DNA of 64,000 nucleotides from Aurantiochytrium sp. KH105 (Eukaryota; Sar; Bigyra; Thraustochytrida; Thraustochytriidae): contig BGKB01000188.1 of the NCBI GenBank assembly GCA_003116975.1, positions 62,001 to 126,000 of the forward strand, written 5' to 3'. Positions 42,744 to 51,084 of this stretch are shown here, one piece after another. The stretch's first letter is position 1; every line of letters starts with the position of its first letter. Both the position numbers and the translations under genes were made by a program. Under the pieces are notes generated by a model. That model did not search any database. It worked only from the letters and a program-made list of their open reading frames with translations, and was not told where the DNA came from.

Positions 42744-44552
42744 TCAGGCAATGATGGAGCGCGCGTGCTGCAAACGTTCCACTACACGTTCCCGACCAAG
42801 CAAAGCCAAGGTTTCCGGAAGACTTGCGCCAACCGTGGCCCCGGTGGTGGCCCAGCGGACCGAAAGCATCACATGAGGGACTTTCACTTTGGCCCCCTGG
42901 CGCTGCGACACCTCCTTTGGTAATCGCTTGAGCGCCGCTTTGAGATCCTTGGGTGAGAAATCATCCACCGCGGACAAGGTCTCAGCGCCCACCTCGAGAG
43001 CGAGGAGCATAGTTTCTTTTGGCGCAATTGAGTCCTGTGGACTGGAAACTTTATCGTCTTGAAAAACGAGCTCGGGCCGTCCTGGCGGCGCGAAAAAGTG
43101 TGCTGCGACTTCATGCAGATCGCGCACGCGAAAGACGCGAAAGAGGATCAGATCAAGCACTTGGTCCGCGTACTCATCAGAAAATGAAGACGAGTCCCAG
43201 CCAAGCTGCGAGCGGAGGGCCTCGATAAGCGAGGCACGATCCTGGCGACGGACATGCTGGCCGCTGAGCCAATGCAAAAAGTCCGGGTCCACCACTGCAC
43301 CTTTGCGAGTGGCGTGCGCAAGGTCAAAGGCGCTGGCAAGAGAGTCCAAGTCTGTAAAGATCATGCTTTCGCGCGCGTCGTCACCCTCGGGCGCCTCCGC
43401 AAAGTTTGCAAGCCACGACTTGTCCTGCACGATGCCATCCGCGGTCTCATTGTTGTCCAGCGAAGCGGCGGCAGCGGCCATGGCTGCCTGCGCAGGACTC
43501 CACCCCAAGAGCGCCACAAAATTGAGGATTGCCATGGTTGAGTACCCGGACGCGGCGCCTCCGTCACCAAGGAGCTCTGTCACAGCCGAATCTGCATTCC
43601 GTTTCGAGAGCTTGGAACGATCCGTGTTGAGCAGCAGCGGCAAGTGCGCAAACTGCGGCGGAGTCCAGCCGAACATGCTATACAACGTAAGATGCTTGGG
43701 CGTAGAGCTCAGCCATTCCTCGCCGCGGATAACGTGCGTGATACGCATGTCGTGGTCGTCGACCACGGATGCCAAATGATATGTTGGAAAGCCGTCTGAC
43801 TTGAGGAGGACCTGGTCGTCCATGACCTTGTTTTCGAATGAAACGCGGCCGCACACAAGGTCGTCGACCTGAGTGCGACCCGTGAGCGGCGCACGCAGTC
43901 GCACGGTAAAAGACTCACCACTAGCCGCGCGTGCATCCGAGTCTTCCGCGGAGATACCGCGGCACTTTCGGTCGTATGAAGTGGCCTTACCGTGGCGCGA
44001 CTGCTGGGCGCGGACCTCGGCGAGACGCTCGGCCGAGCAAAAGCACCTGTACGCGTGGCCCTGCTCCAACAATTCGTCGGCATGCTTTCGATAAAGCTCG
44101 GTGCGATCCGACTGCTGCTCCACGGGCTCGTCGGCTTTGAGTCCGAACCTGGCCATCGTTTCCAGCAAATTATCAGCAGCACCAGGGATCGTTCTTGTTC
44201 TGTCGGTGTCCTCGATGCGCACGAGGAAGGCGCTCTCTGGGCCGTGTTTGCGCGCCCACAGATAGTTGAAGAGTGCCGTGCGCAGGCCGCCCAAGTGCAG
44301 CGACCCCGTCGGGCTCGGCGCGTACCGCGTCCTCACGACCGGCGTCTGCGTCGACGCCTCGGATCCTTCCCCGCTCGCCGACGCGCAGAACATCCTTGCA
44401 CGCGGCAGCCCCAGCTGCTGCAGGAGTCCTGCGTTGTGCGGGCCGCTGCCCAGGGTGGTGGTGGTGTCGGCAGTGGTGGTCCTGGCCAGCTGCCATGGAC
44501 GCCCATCCCGACCGCGCCTTGCCAGCGCACGCAGCGGCGCCACCAGCGCCAT
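42744..44552 (-). CDS. EARS2: Glutamyl-tRNA synthetase, bacterial/organellar type
   Basis: This 602-residue class I synthetase charges tRNA-Glu, here most likely in the mitochondrion. It shows RYAPSPTGSLHLGGLRTALFNYLWAR with the HIGH-type motif SLHLGG; FLVRIEDTDRTR; the GluRS catalytic block SFENKVMDDQVLLKSDGFPTYHLASVVDDHDMRITHVIRGEEWL; and the KMSKS equivalent SKLSKRN. The C-terminal anticodon-binding region is degenerate but present. ATG 44552 gives an Arg/Ala-rich, acid-poor leader (MALVAPLRALARRGRDGRPW) fit for mitochondrial import. Another in-frame ATG at 44690 would make it longer. Divergent neighbour: TMX3-like gene. Confidence 0.9.
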   Translation of the reverse strand: MALVAPLRALARRGRDGRPWQLARTTTADTTTTLGSGPHNAGLLQQLGLPRARMFCASASGEGSEASTQTPVVRTRYAPSPTGSLHLGGLRTALFNYLWARKHGPESAFLVRIEDTDRTRTIPGAADNLLETMARFGLKADEPVEQQSDRTELYRKHADELLEQGHAYRCFCSAERLAEVRAQQSRHGKATSYDRKCRGISAEDSDARAASGESFTVRLRAPLTGRTQVDDLVCGRVSFENKVMDDQVLLKSDGFPTYHLASVVDDHDMRITHVIRGEEWLSSTPKHLTLYSMFGWTPPQFAHLPLLLNTDRSKLSKRNADSAVTELLGDGGAASGYSTMAILNFVALLGWSPAQAAMAAAAASLDNNETADGIVQDKSWLANFAEAPEGDDARESMIFTDLDSLASAFDLAHATRKGAVVDPDFLHWLSGQHVRRQDRASLIEALRSQLGWDSSSFSDEYADQVLDLILFRVFRVRDLHEVAAHFFAPPGRPELVFQDDKVSSPQDSIAPKETMLLALEVGAETLSAVDDFSPKDLKAALKRLPKEVSQRQGAKVKVPHVMLSVRWATTGATVGASLPETLALLGRERVVERLQHARSIIA

Positions 44553-45046
44553 GGTCGCGTCGCGCACCAAGGGCCTTGGCGGCGGAGACGGGGCGGCTCG
44601 CTGGGCCCGAGCCGAGCTCTGCGATCTGGTGTCTGCTTCTCCTGTTCCAGTGGCCACTGCGCTCGACAAGGCCAAGAAAGCGCAAGGCATCGAGGAGCCC
44701 CAACAAGTAAGAGAGCACGCGAGAGAAATAAGGAAGGGCGAAACGAGGGGGCGAAAGGAAAGGAAAGGAAAGGAAAGCAGATACGCAAGCGCTCGAAGCC
44801 CCGGTCGACGCCGCTGCCGCGGAGGATACCGACTGCGCGGCGGGAGTGGAGAGAAGCGTCGCTCGCACGCAAGGCGACGCAAGGCGACGCAAGGCAACGC
44901 ACGAGCAGCCGCTCTCTGTGCGCCTCCGCGTCCCGGGCAGAAAACCTAGGACCCAAGCCGACGGGCTGCCGCGTGCGCAGCGAACGAGCAGCCAGCGCCG
45001 TGCGCGAGAGCGCGGGGGAATATATACGCGAAGGCAAGCGAGGAAG
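44553..45046. other. Divergent promoter region of GluRS and TMX3-like genes
   Basis: This contains a GGAAA repeat (44753-44777) and a triple GCAAGGCGAC decamer repeat (about 44868-44900). A TATATA run at about 45021 lies only 26 bp before the TMX3-like ATG. The GluRS frame remains open here. Confidence 0.5.
44868..44900. repeat. Decamer tandem repeat GCAAGGCGAC
   Basis: Three tandem copies, the last with one base change, in the divergent promoter. Confidence 0.75.
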
Positions 45047-46450
45047 ATGCGGCTGACCTGGGCGGCTCGCGCGGCGCTGGTGCTGGTGGCGACCGTGCTG
45101 ACGATGGCTGCGAGCCTGCCCTTCGCGGCGGAGGCGGGCCTGCTGGACCGGAAGATAAAAGGCGAAACGCACGAGCTCAAGGACTTCAACTTTGACGAGG
45201 GAATCAAGGAAGGAAGATGGCTCGTCATGTTCCACGCCCCGTGGTGCGGACATTGCAAGCGTTTCGGCCCTGTGCTGAGCGATGCCGCAGAAAACTACTT
45301 TGGGGAAGAGATCAAGGTCGCCAAGGTCGATGCCACGCTGCAAAAGAAGCTCAAATCACGCTTTGAAATTAACAGCTACCCTCGCGTCATGTACTTTGAG
45401 GATGGCGAGAAGGTGACCGAGTACAGATCAGGCAGAAGTCTCGATGCGCTGCTCGCGTTCGGCGAGCGCATGCTTGCAGACCCTCTGCGTCACTTTGAGA
45501 AACCCGAAGATCTTCTCGCTTGGTTCAACCAACCGTCAACGGAACGTGATCCAGCCAAGGACCCCGTGTCTTTTGTTTTCCTTGGCAAGACCGTCTCCCC
45601 TGAAGCGAAGAGCGTACAAACTGTTGCTGAGGCCGCCAAAGCGCTACGGCCCTCTGCTCTCTTTGCCGAGTGTCTTGGCGAGGCATGCTGGACTCATTTC
45701 TGCAAGGGTTCTTCGCCCCCTTCCTTTTGCGAAGGCGCCGACGCCGGTGATGCTCCGGTGCTCTTGCGGTTTGAAGCAAACGAGGTCCCGGTTTGGTTCC
45801 AGGGAGACATGCTCGACGTCGAAGCTGTCAAGACGTGGGCCTCTACGCAAAACGTGCCCGTCTTTACCGAACTTGGTACGCATAACTTTCAGTCGCTCTC
45901 TGCGCAGCCCGGCCGCATGCTCGTTCTCGGTGCTGTCAATCCGGACGACCGCAAGAACACAACGCAGTTTCTTTCAAAGCTTCGAGCGATGGCGCGCGGT
46001 CAGGCAAGCAGCTTCCCAGAGGACGCCCTTTCGCGCGTTGTCATGGCACATATTGACGGTAAAGCGTGGACCGCCTTTCTCGAAGACTATGGCATCTTCC
46101 TTGATGACCTGCCCCGCGTTGTGATCATTGATACCGAAGGAGATGCCTTTTATGAGGATCTCGAGGAGGAGGCCAAGGGCGTCGAGCAATTTGTTGTCAA
46201 GGCGCTGAATGGCGAGATTAGCCCGCAAAGTAGCGGTATCGTCTTGTCTTCAAAGCGCCTATGGCGTTCCTTTCTACGATCTCTGCCCATGAGCGGTGTC
46301 ATTCTTGCTCTCGTTCTTCTGGTCGTGATCATGTTCTTCGTTGTGCTCTGCGCTTCAGAGTTTGAGCTTGAGGACGACGCGATCACTGATCCTGACGAGA
46401 CTACGGCCGCAGGCGTCGCAGAGCCGCGCGATACGAAGAAAACCCAGTAG
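45047..46450 (+). CDS. TMX3/PDI-like transmembrane thioredoxin of the ER
   Basis: This 467-residue protein has a signal peptide (ALVLVATVLTMAASLPFAAEAG) and one active thioredoxin domain at about residues 38-145 with the WCGHC redox site. The cis-proline is in INSYPRVMYF. Two further thioredoxin-like folds lacking CXXC follow, then a single membrane helix near the C-terminus (GVILALVLLVVIMFFVVLC) and an acidic cytosolic tail ending KKTQ, a good dilysine ER-retrieval signal. This is the architecture of TMX3-type oxidoreductases that form or exchange disulfides in the ER lumen. ATG 45047 (GAAGATG) directly precedes the signal peptide. Confidence 0.88.
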   Translation: MRLTWAARAALVLVATVLTMAASLPFAAEAGLLDRKIKGETHELKDFNFDEGIKEGRWLVMFHAPWCGHCKRFGPVLSDAAENYFGEEIKVAKVDATLQKKLKSRFEINSYPRVMYFEDGEKVTEYRSGRSLDALLAFGERMLADPLRHFEKPEDLLAWFNQPSTERDPAKDPVSFVFLGKTVSPEAKSVQTVAEAAKALRPSALFAECLGEACWTHFCKGSSPPSFCEGADAGDAPVLLRFEANEVPVWFQGDMLDVEAVKTWASTQNVPVFTELGTHNFQSLSAQPGRMLVLGAVNPDDRKNTTQFLSKLRAMARGQASSFPEDALSRVVMAHIDGKAWTAFLEDYGIFLDDLPRVVIIDTEGDAFYEDLEEEAKGVEQFVVKALNGEISPQSSGIVLSSKRLWRSFLRSLPMSGVILALVLLVVIMFFVVLCASEFELEDDAITDPDETTAAGVAEPRDTKKTQ

Positions 46451-47063
46451 GCTGTGCGCAGTGTTCAACTTGCTGGTGTTGTTGTTGTTGTTGACGTTGT
46501 TGAATAGATATGGCTACTCCTTGCGTAAAACAAATTCAGGCAGTCAAATAGTTTCACTTTTCTTAGGTTTAGGTAGTTTTTACTGACAAAGGCTCTCCGG
46601 AGTTTGGCGGTGCTTGCCCGAGCCCAAACGAAACATAAGCCTTGCTTTATGCGGCGTAATGGGAGTAACCAGATGACGACTCGAAGACATTGACTGCCGC
46701 CGGGAACAATCTTTGCGTGGATATGGCTCGCGCCAACCCATCGCTTATTCTTATTTTGCTTTTTCAGAGACCAGTGCCGACGCACACTCTCTCCCTTTTC
46801 TCCACTTTCTCTTCCTCTTCTTTGAGCAACATTAGTCAGGGTAGCGCAGCAAACGGCACTTTGATGATGCCGGCTCGCACGTCTGTCTCGATCTTCTCTG
46901 TGTTTCTGCGCCATTTTGTATGGGGGAAGAGAAAAGGATTACCTGACAACGAAGATTTGGCCATCCGGGCTTGTATGCATGTGCGTGCGTGCGTGCGAGT
47001 ATGTGGCACCATGGCACCGTTGCATTGACTGAGAGCACCCGCCGAAATGGTGTGTTTCCGTGC
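46451..47063. other. Intergenic between convergent genes
   Basis: Shared 3' region of the TMX3-like and PPP1R14-like genes. A GTT repeat lies at about 46474-46501 and a GCGT run at about 46981-46995. No gene is supported. Confidence 0.5.
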
Positions 47064-47417
47064 TCATGACCGCAAAATCTCCAAAACGTCGTCGGGGAGA
47101 TCGTTAAATCGATCCATGTACTCCTCAATAAAAGAATCGAGGACTTCTTCGTCCGGAATATGCGGCTGGAGAATCTTTTGCAAGGCCTTGGCGCGCTTCT
47201 CCTCGGACAAACGCACCATCTTGGCGGCCTCGATGACGGGTCTCTCGGAGTCGTCCGGGACCTGTTCCTCGAGGAATTCCGACACCCACATTTCGAACTC
47301 GGTGAAGAGCCGCAGCTCGCGCATGTTGTACTTCATCGTGAGGTGCTTCTCCATCTGCTCATCCTCGTGGCCCTCGTAGTCCTCCTCGCGCGCCTGCACG
47401 TGCCTCGACTCGGACAT
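47064..47417 (-). CDS. PPP1R14/CPI-17-like inhibitor of protein phosphatase 1
   Basis: This 117-residue protein begins at ATG 47417; the frame upstream reads only through GGCGA and TGCG repeats. Residues 25-100 resemble the PP1-inhibitor domain of the PPP1R14 (CPI-17/PHI-1/KEPI) family. The phosphorylation segment VTVKYDRREL has its equivalent in LTMKYNMREL with the Thr (Thr27) kept, followed by a W-containing helix (FEMWVSEFLEEQ). Next is the LSEEKRAKALQKIL helix that matches SEEERxxKIQGLL, and finally DSFIEEYMDR for DFIQELLxKL. In animals, phosphorylated CPI-17 blocks PP1/myosin phosphatase. The match is from memory at low identity but spans the full domain in order. Confidence 0.7.
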   Translation of the reverse strand: MSESRHVQAREEDYEGHEDEQMEKHLTMKYNMRELRLFTEFEMWVSEFLEEQVPDDSERPVIEAAKMVRLSEEKRAKALQKILQPHIPDEEVLDSFIEEYMDRFNDLPDDVLEILRS

Positions 47418-47504
47418 TCTCCCTTCCTTCGAAAAGCAAGATGGGACGCGCTCGCCTCCTTCCCGCGCCTGCCTGCACGCGAGCCTGCCTGCGTGCGAGC
47501 GTAC

Positions 47505-47541
47505 CTGCGTGCCTGGCTGCGTGCGTTCGTGCCTGCGTGCC

Positions 47542-47572
<31 letters not shown>

Positions 47573-47590
47573 CTGCGTGCGTGCCTGCGC
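47505..47590. repeat. TGCG/TGCC tetranucleotide repeats
   Basis: Long run of GTGC/CTGC tetranucleotides, partly pure TGCG, upstream of the PPP1R14-like start. Confidence 0.85.
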
Positions 47591-47710
47591 GGCCCCGTGC
47601 GAAGGAGCGGGCGGGGAGGGTCCGAGCGAGGGAGGGTCCGAGCGGAAAGGAGAGGGCCTCGCGCGCTTTTCCCGCGCTCGCTCTTGCTCGCTTGCGCCCC
47701 CTCGCGCCGC

Positions 47711-47750
47711 GGCGAGGCGAGGCGAGGCGAGGCGAGGCGAGGCGAGGCGA
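47711..47750. repeat. GGCGA pentanucleotide repeat
   Basis: Eight tandem GGCGA units, the reverse complement of the array at 19078-19128 apart from phase. Confidence 0.9.
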
Positions 47751-48464
47751 GACGGACGCGCGTGCGTGCGTGCGTGCGCGCGTGCGTGCGTGCGGGCGGG
47801 CGGGCGAGCGTGCGGGTGAGAGGAGCACGAGGCGCGGGGCGTTGGGGTGTTTGCCGGCGCGCTTTTTCACGCTGCAAATCGATCGCTGCAAATCGCAGTT
47901 AGTAACTAAAGTCGAGTCGGCTTGATTTGAGTTGGCTTGACTTGCCATTGGACTTGGACTTGGCCTCAGCCGCTTCGACACGCACTCTCGAATTGACTGC
48001 CGTCGCCAGCTTGTTTACTAGAGTGGAGCGCGGACCGAGGAGAAGGTATAACAGAACAGCCGGATGAAGACTCGGAGGGGAAGGGGCGGATGCCCGCGCC
48101 GCTGGGCGTCTGCGAATCGCAGGCGGGAACCTGCGAGGTGCGGTGAGGTGAGATCGGCAATTACGTAGCCGTGGAGAGGAGATGAACTGGGCTGGCAACG
48201 CGAGGACGAAGGAAGAGAATCTTGGCGTGGCGCTAATGAAAGGGGACAGGTTTACAGCAGCAGCAGCAGTGGCAGCCAGTTGTGAGCGCGACCTCTGGTC
48301 GGAAGGAAGCTCGCGGAGTTGGATGACGCTTTGGTGCACAAATTCCAGCGCAGAGATGAACAATTTTGGTGACACACGTGTATAAAGATGCAATGCTCGT
48401 TTTTTCTCAACTTTTTCAACAAATGCTGGCCTTCTTTCTTTTTCTTTTCCAAAAGACGAGGAAT

Positions 48465-49472
48465 TTAACTGTTGGTCACTTCGACGTGCGGCATGGCCAG
48501 CCACTCGAGCACGAGCTGAAGAACCTTGGCATTACCAGGCTCGTGACCAAGTTCATGCCAGAGATAAGGATCGTCGAGCAGCTTGAGCGTCTTGGACGAG
48601 CTCGTGGCAAGATCGACTGCCAGCTCCGACCCTGCCGGATCTGTCATGGTGTCGTGACGAGAGTGCACGGCAAGGAGCGGGCACTTAATCTGCGTCAGTT
48701 CCTGCCGCGCACGCTCTACAACCTTGAGACATTCCGCGCCGACACGAACGCGAATCTTGTACGTCGTCTCGTTGAGAGGATCGGCCTCAAAATGCTTGCG
48801 AAGCAAGACGTTGGGGTGTGCCGCTTTGTCCGCAAGACGAAGCGTCGGCGCCAGAGCAGACATGCAGTCAGCCAAGGGAAGGAGGACCTTGTTGATGGGT
48901 CTCTTCTTGAGCTGCTCGATCGAGAGCATCGGGGCCAGGAGAATAAGACCCGCGTACGGAAAGGCACAATCAAACTCAGCCAGACGCGCGGCAATGCAAC
49001 CTCCCATGGAAATGCCCATGAGGTAGATGGGCGTGTTCGGGTATTCTTCGCTCACCATCTTACGAAATTGTACAAGATCAGTCACGTGGTCCTCGAAACG
49101 TTCAAAGTAGTACTGGAGACCCCGCGCCCCCTCGCTCAGACCATACGACTGCAAATCCATGCCAGTGAAAAGGTAACCCTCTTCGTTAAGACGTTCCACC
49201 CAGCTGCCGGCGTACTGTGGCTCGTGGAGCTCAGCGCCCTCGTATCCTTTGGAGCCATCCTCTGCGGCAAAGGTGCCAATGTTGAGATACTCGTAGTGCA
49301 AGTGGCACGAGACGCCGTGCATGGCAAGAATAATGCCCTTGGGCTCGCCCTGAGTCTTGTGCTCCCACTCGTACGTGGCAAGCGTCAGGCCCTGCAAGTT
49401 CACGAAGCTCCCTTGCTTCGCCCCCGACGCAGAAACGTACGAGGGCGCTTGCAAAAGCCGCGCGGACGCCAT
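48465..49472 (-). CDS. Monoglyceride-lipase-like alpha/beta hydrolase
   Basis: This 335-residue serine hydrolase is of the Hydrolase_4/monoacylglycerol lipase type. HG of the oxyanion hole lies in AMHGVSCH, the nucleophile Ser155 in GISMGG, the acid Asp274 in HSRHDTMTDP, and His306 in LWHELGHEPG. Such enzymes cleave monoacylglycerols or lysophospholipids. There is no signal peptide; the N-terminus is short and polar. ATG 49472 (GAAGATGG) is chosen; the frame upstream reads through a TGCG microsatellite. A paralogue at 60665 on the plus strand shares several distinctive blocks (YAGSWVE, LWHEL-x2-EP-x-NAKVL) but has lost its nucleophile. Confidence 0.9.
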   Translation of the reverse strand: MASARLLQAPSYVSASGAKQGSFVNLQGLTLATYEWEHKTQGEPKGIILAMHGVSCHLHYEYLNIGTFAAEDGSKGYEGAELHEPQYAGSWVERLNEEGYLFTGMDLQSYGLSEGARGLQYYFERFEDHVTDLVQFRKMVSEEYPNTPIYLMGISMGGCIAARLAEFDCAFPYAGLILLAPMLSIEQLKKRPINKVLLPLADCMSALAPTLRLADKAAHPNVLLRKHFEADPLNETTYKIRVRVGAECLKVVERARQELTQIKCPLLAVHSRHDTMTDPAGSELAVDLATSSSKTLKLLDDPYLWHELGHEPGNAKVLQLVLEWLAMPHVEVTNS

Positions 49473-49499
49473 CTTCTCGTCCTCTGTGCCGTCTGAGCC

Positions 49500-49531
<32 letters not shown>

Positions 49532-50159
49532 GGCGGGCGGGCGGGCGCAGGCAGACCACGACAAGCAGGCCTCGCAGTTGCGGTCTCCCGCTGCCTCCGT
49601 TCCCTTTTCGCGCGCGCTGCGACCGTCGAGTCCTGGCCGCTCGCTTGGACGACGTGCTCGACGATGACGCTTTGACGTCAAGGCGGCGTGGATACTACTC
49701 TGCGTCGCGCCAGCTTGGTGCACACGCCGCGGAGGAAGAAGCAAGGAATCGCCCGTGGCATTGATTGTTTATTGAGGGGTTATTGACCGAGCCGGCGGCT
49801 GGCGAATGGGGACTCACGGTCGAACGAAGTGCGCATCGGGACTACAGTCCCGCGGCCGATGAGGCGCAAGAGCTGGGCATGCAGATGGGCGCTCGGTCTC
49901 ACGGTCGAGAGACTGCGCGTCGACGTTTTGCACCAAGCTGGCTGGCGCGAATGATGGTCGGTCATTTTGGTCTGCGTAACGCAAAAGGCAAAAAATCCCT
50001 GATCGTGAGTAGAAAACAACAAAAAAAAAAACTCTCGTGATGGATCGAGCGATCGTGCTGCGAGCAATAGTCGATTGACCGTGCGAGGCAGAGACGCGGC
50101 GCGTGCGCAGCCGAGCGCGCAGAGTGTGTATAGGCGGACAGGACAAGCGCGCGGGGAGG
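49473..50159. other. Divergent promoter region of the lipase and VPS28 genes
   Basis: It contains a TGCG array (49500-49530) running into GGGC units just upstream of the lipase start, and an A-run at about 50022-50030. No further gene is supported. Confidence 0.5.
49500..49546. repeat. TGCG then GGGC tetranucleotide repeat
   Basis: About eight TGCG units followed by four GGGC units, 28 bp upstream of the lipase ATG. Confidence 0.88.
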
Positions 50160-50786
50160 ATGGCGGAGATCAGGCTGTCCGAGGACGCCAAGGAGAGACG
50201 CAAGTATGAGGACCTCGCGGACCTTTACGCCATCATCAAGGCGACGCAGCACTTGGAAAAGGCCTACGTGCGCGACGCCATCACATCCGACGAGTACACG
50301 GACGCGTGTCAGAGGCTGATCGCGCAGTTCAAGACCACAGAAGCAGCCATCAAGTCGGATCCAGAGTTCCGGGACACAGAAGACTTCATTCGCAAGTACA
50401 AGATGGACTGCCCGTTGGCACAGGAACGACTCCTGCGCGCTGGCGTTCCCGCGACCGTGATCTACGCGCACTCCGACAAGGACAAGAATAACGAGGCGAG
50501 TCTGGTCATGGAAGCCACGCAGTGGTTCATTACCGCCATGGATGTCCTCAAGCTCGACCAGCGCGCTGTGGACGAAGTCCAGCCCGCCATCAGCGACTTG
50601 GTCAAGGTTCTCAACCGATGCGATACTATTACACGCGGGTTTGACAAGTCCAAATTGCAGCAATGGCTCATTGATCTGAATGGTATGCGTGCTTCTCAAG
50701 AGCTTGACGACGACCAGGTCCGTCAGCTGCTGCTCGACCTCGATACTGCCTACGCAAACTTTAAAGCCTCCTTGAACTCGGGCTAA
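50160..50786 (+). CDS. VPS28: ESCRT-I subunit VPS28
   Basis: This complete 208-residue VPS28 is a core ESCRT-I component that bridges to ESCRT-II during sorting of ubiquitinated cargo into multivesicular bodies. The N-terminal helical domain contains ERRKYEDLADLYAIIKATQHLEKAYVRDAI and a Y-x2-AC-x-RLI-x-QFK block. The C-terminal four-helix domain runs from about residue 115 with FITAMDVLKLDQRAVDEVQPAISDLVKVLN and ends with LDLDTAYANFKASL. Length is normal. ATG 50160 (GAGGATGGCG) is chosen over an open but Arg-rich upstream extension. Confidence 0.95.
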   Translation: MAEIRLSEDAKERRKYEDLADLYAIIKATQHLEKAYVRDAITSDEYTDACQRLIAQFKTTEAAIKSDPEFRDTEDFIRKYKMDCPLAQERLLRAGVPATVIYAHSDKDKNNEASLVMEATQWFITAMDVLKLDQRAVDEVQPAISDLVKVLNRCDTITRGFDKSKLQQWLIDLNGMRASQELDDDQVRQLLLDLDTAYANFKASLNSG

Positions 50787-51084
50787 TCGTTCGACCATTC
50801 CACTCTCTTCCATTCTATTGCACTGCATTGCATTGCATGTCTGCCTGCATACCTGCCCACCCACCAGACAAACCTTTTTTCTTTTTTCCTTCATCAGCAA
50901 GATTCGAGGTGTATGTATACGTAAGTGAAATCTGCAAAGTGACGGTAGCACCAGGTTAAAAAATAGCTAAAACCAAAAGACAAATTTGCGAAATACCGAA
51001 GAGGCCATCTCTCCTGTTTTCCCGTCCCCGTATTTTTTTATGGTTAAAAAAATACGTATTTGCTTGCGTTGCGTTCTGTACGAC

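Larger units (their letters stand above)
47418..48464. other. Intergenic with GC-rich microsatellites
   Basis: This is the 5' flank of the PPP1R14-like gene and the 3' flank of the lipase gene. It holds TGCG/TGCC arrays (about 47500-47590), a GGCGA array (47711-47750), another TGCG run (about 47760-47800) and a direct repeat of GCTGCAAATCG (47871 and 47885). A 201-codon minus frame here overlaps the lipase end and is not protein-like. Confidence 0.5.

Noticed and set aside
45019-45027. TATA box for the TMX3-like gene
   Set aside because: TATATA ends only about 20 bp before the ATG; a transcript starting the usual 25-30 bp downstream would miss the start codon.
47500-47800. Telomere-like or satellite array
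   Set aside because: The units are mixed TGCG, TGCC and GGCGA microsatellites within a gene-rich region and are not TTAGGG-type telomere repeats.
47899-48504. Minus-strand frame of 201 codons between the lipase and PPP1R14-like genes
   Set aside because: It overlaps the 3' end of the lipase gene in another frame and has a Ser/Arg/Pro/Leu composition without any recognisable domain.
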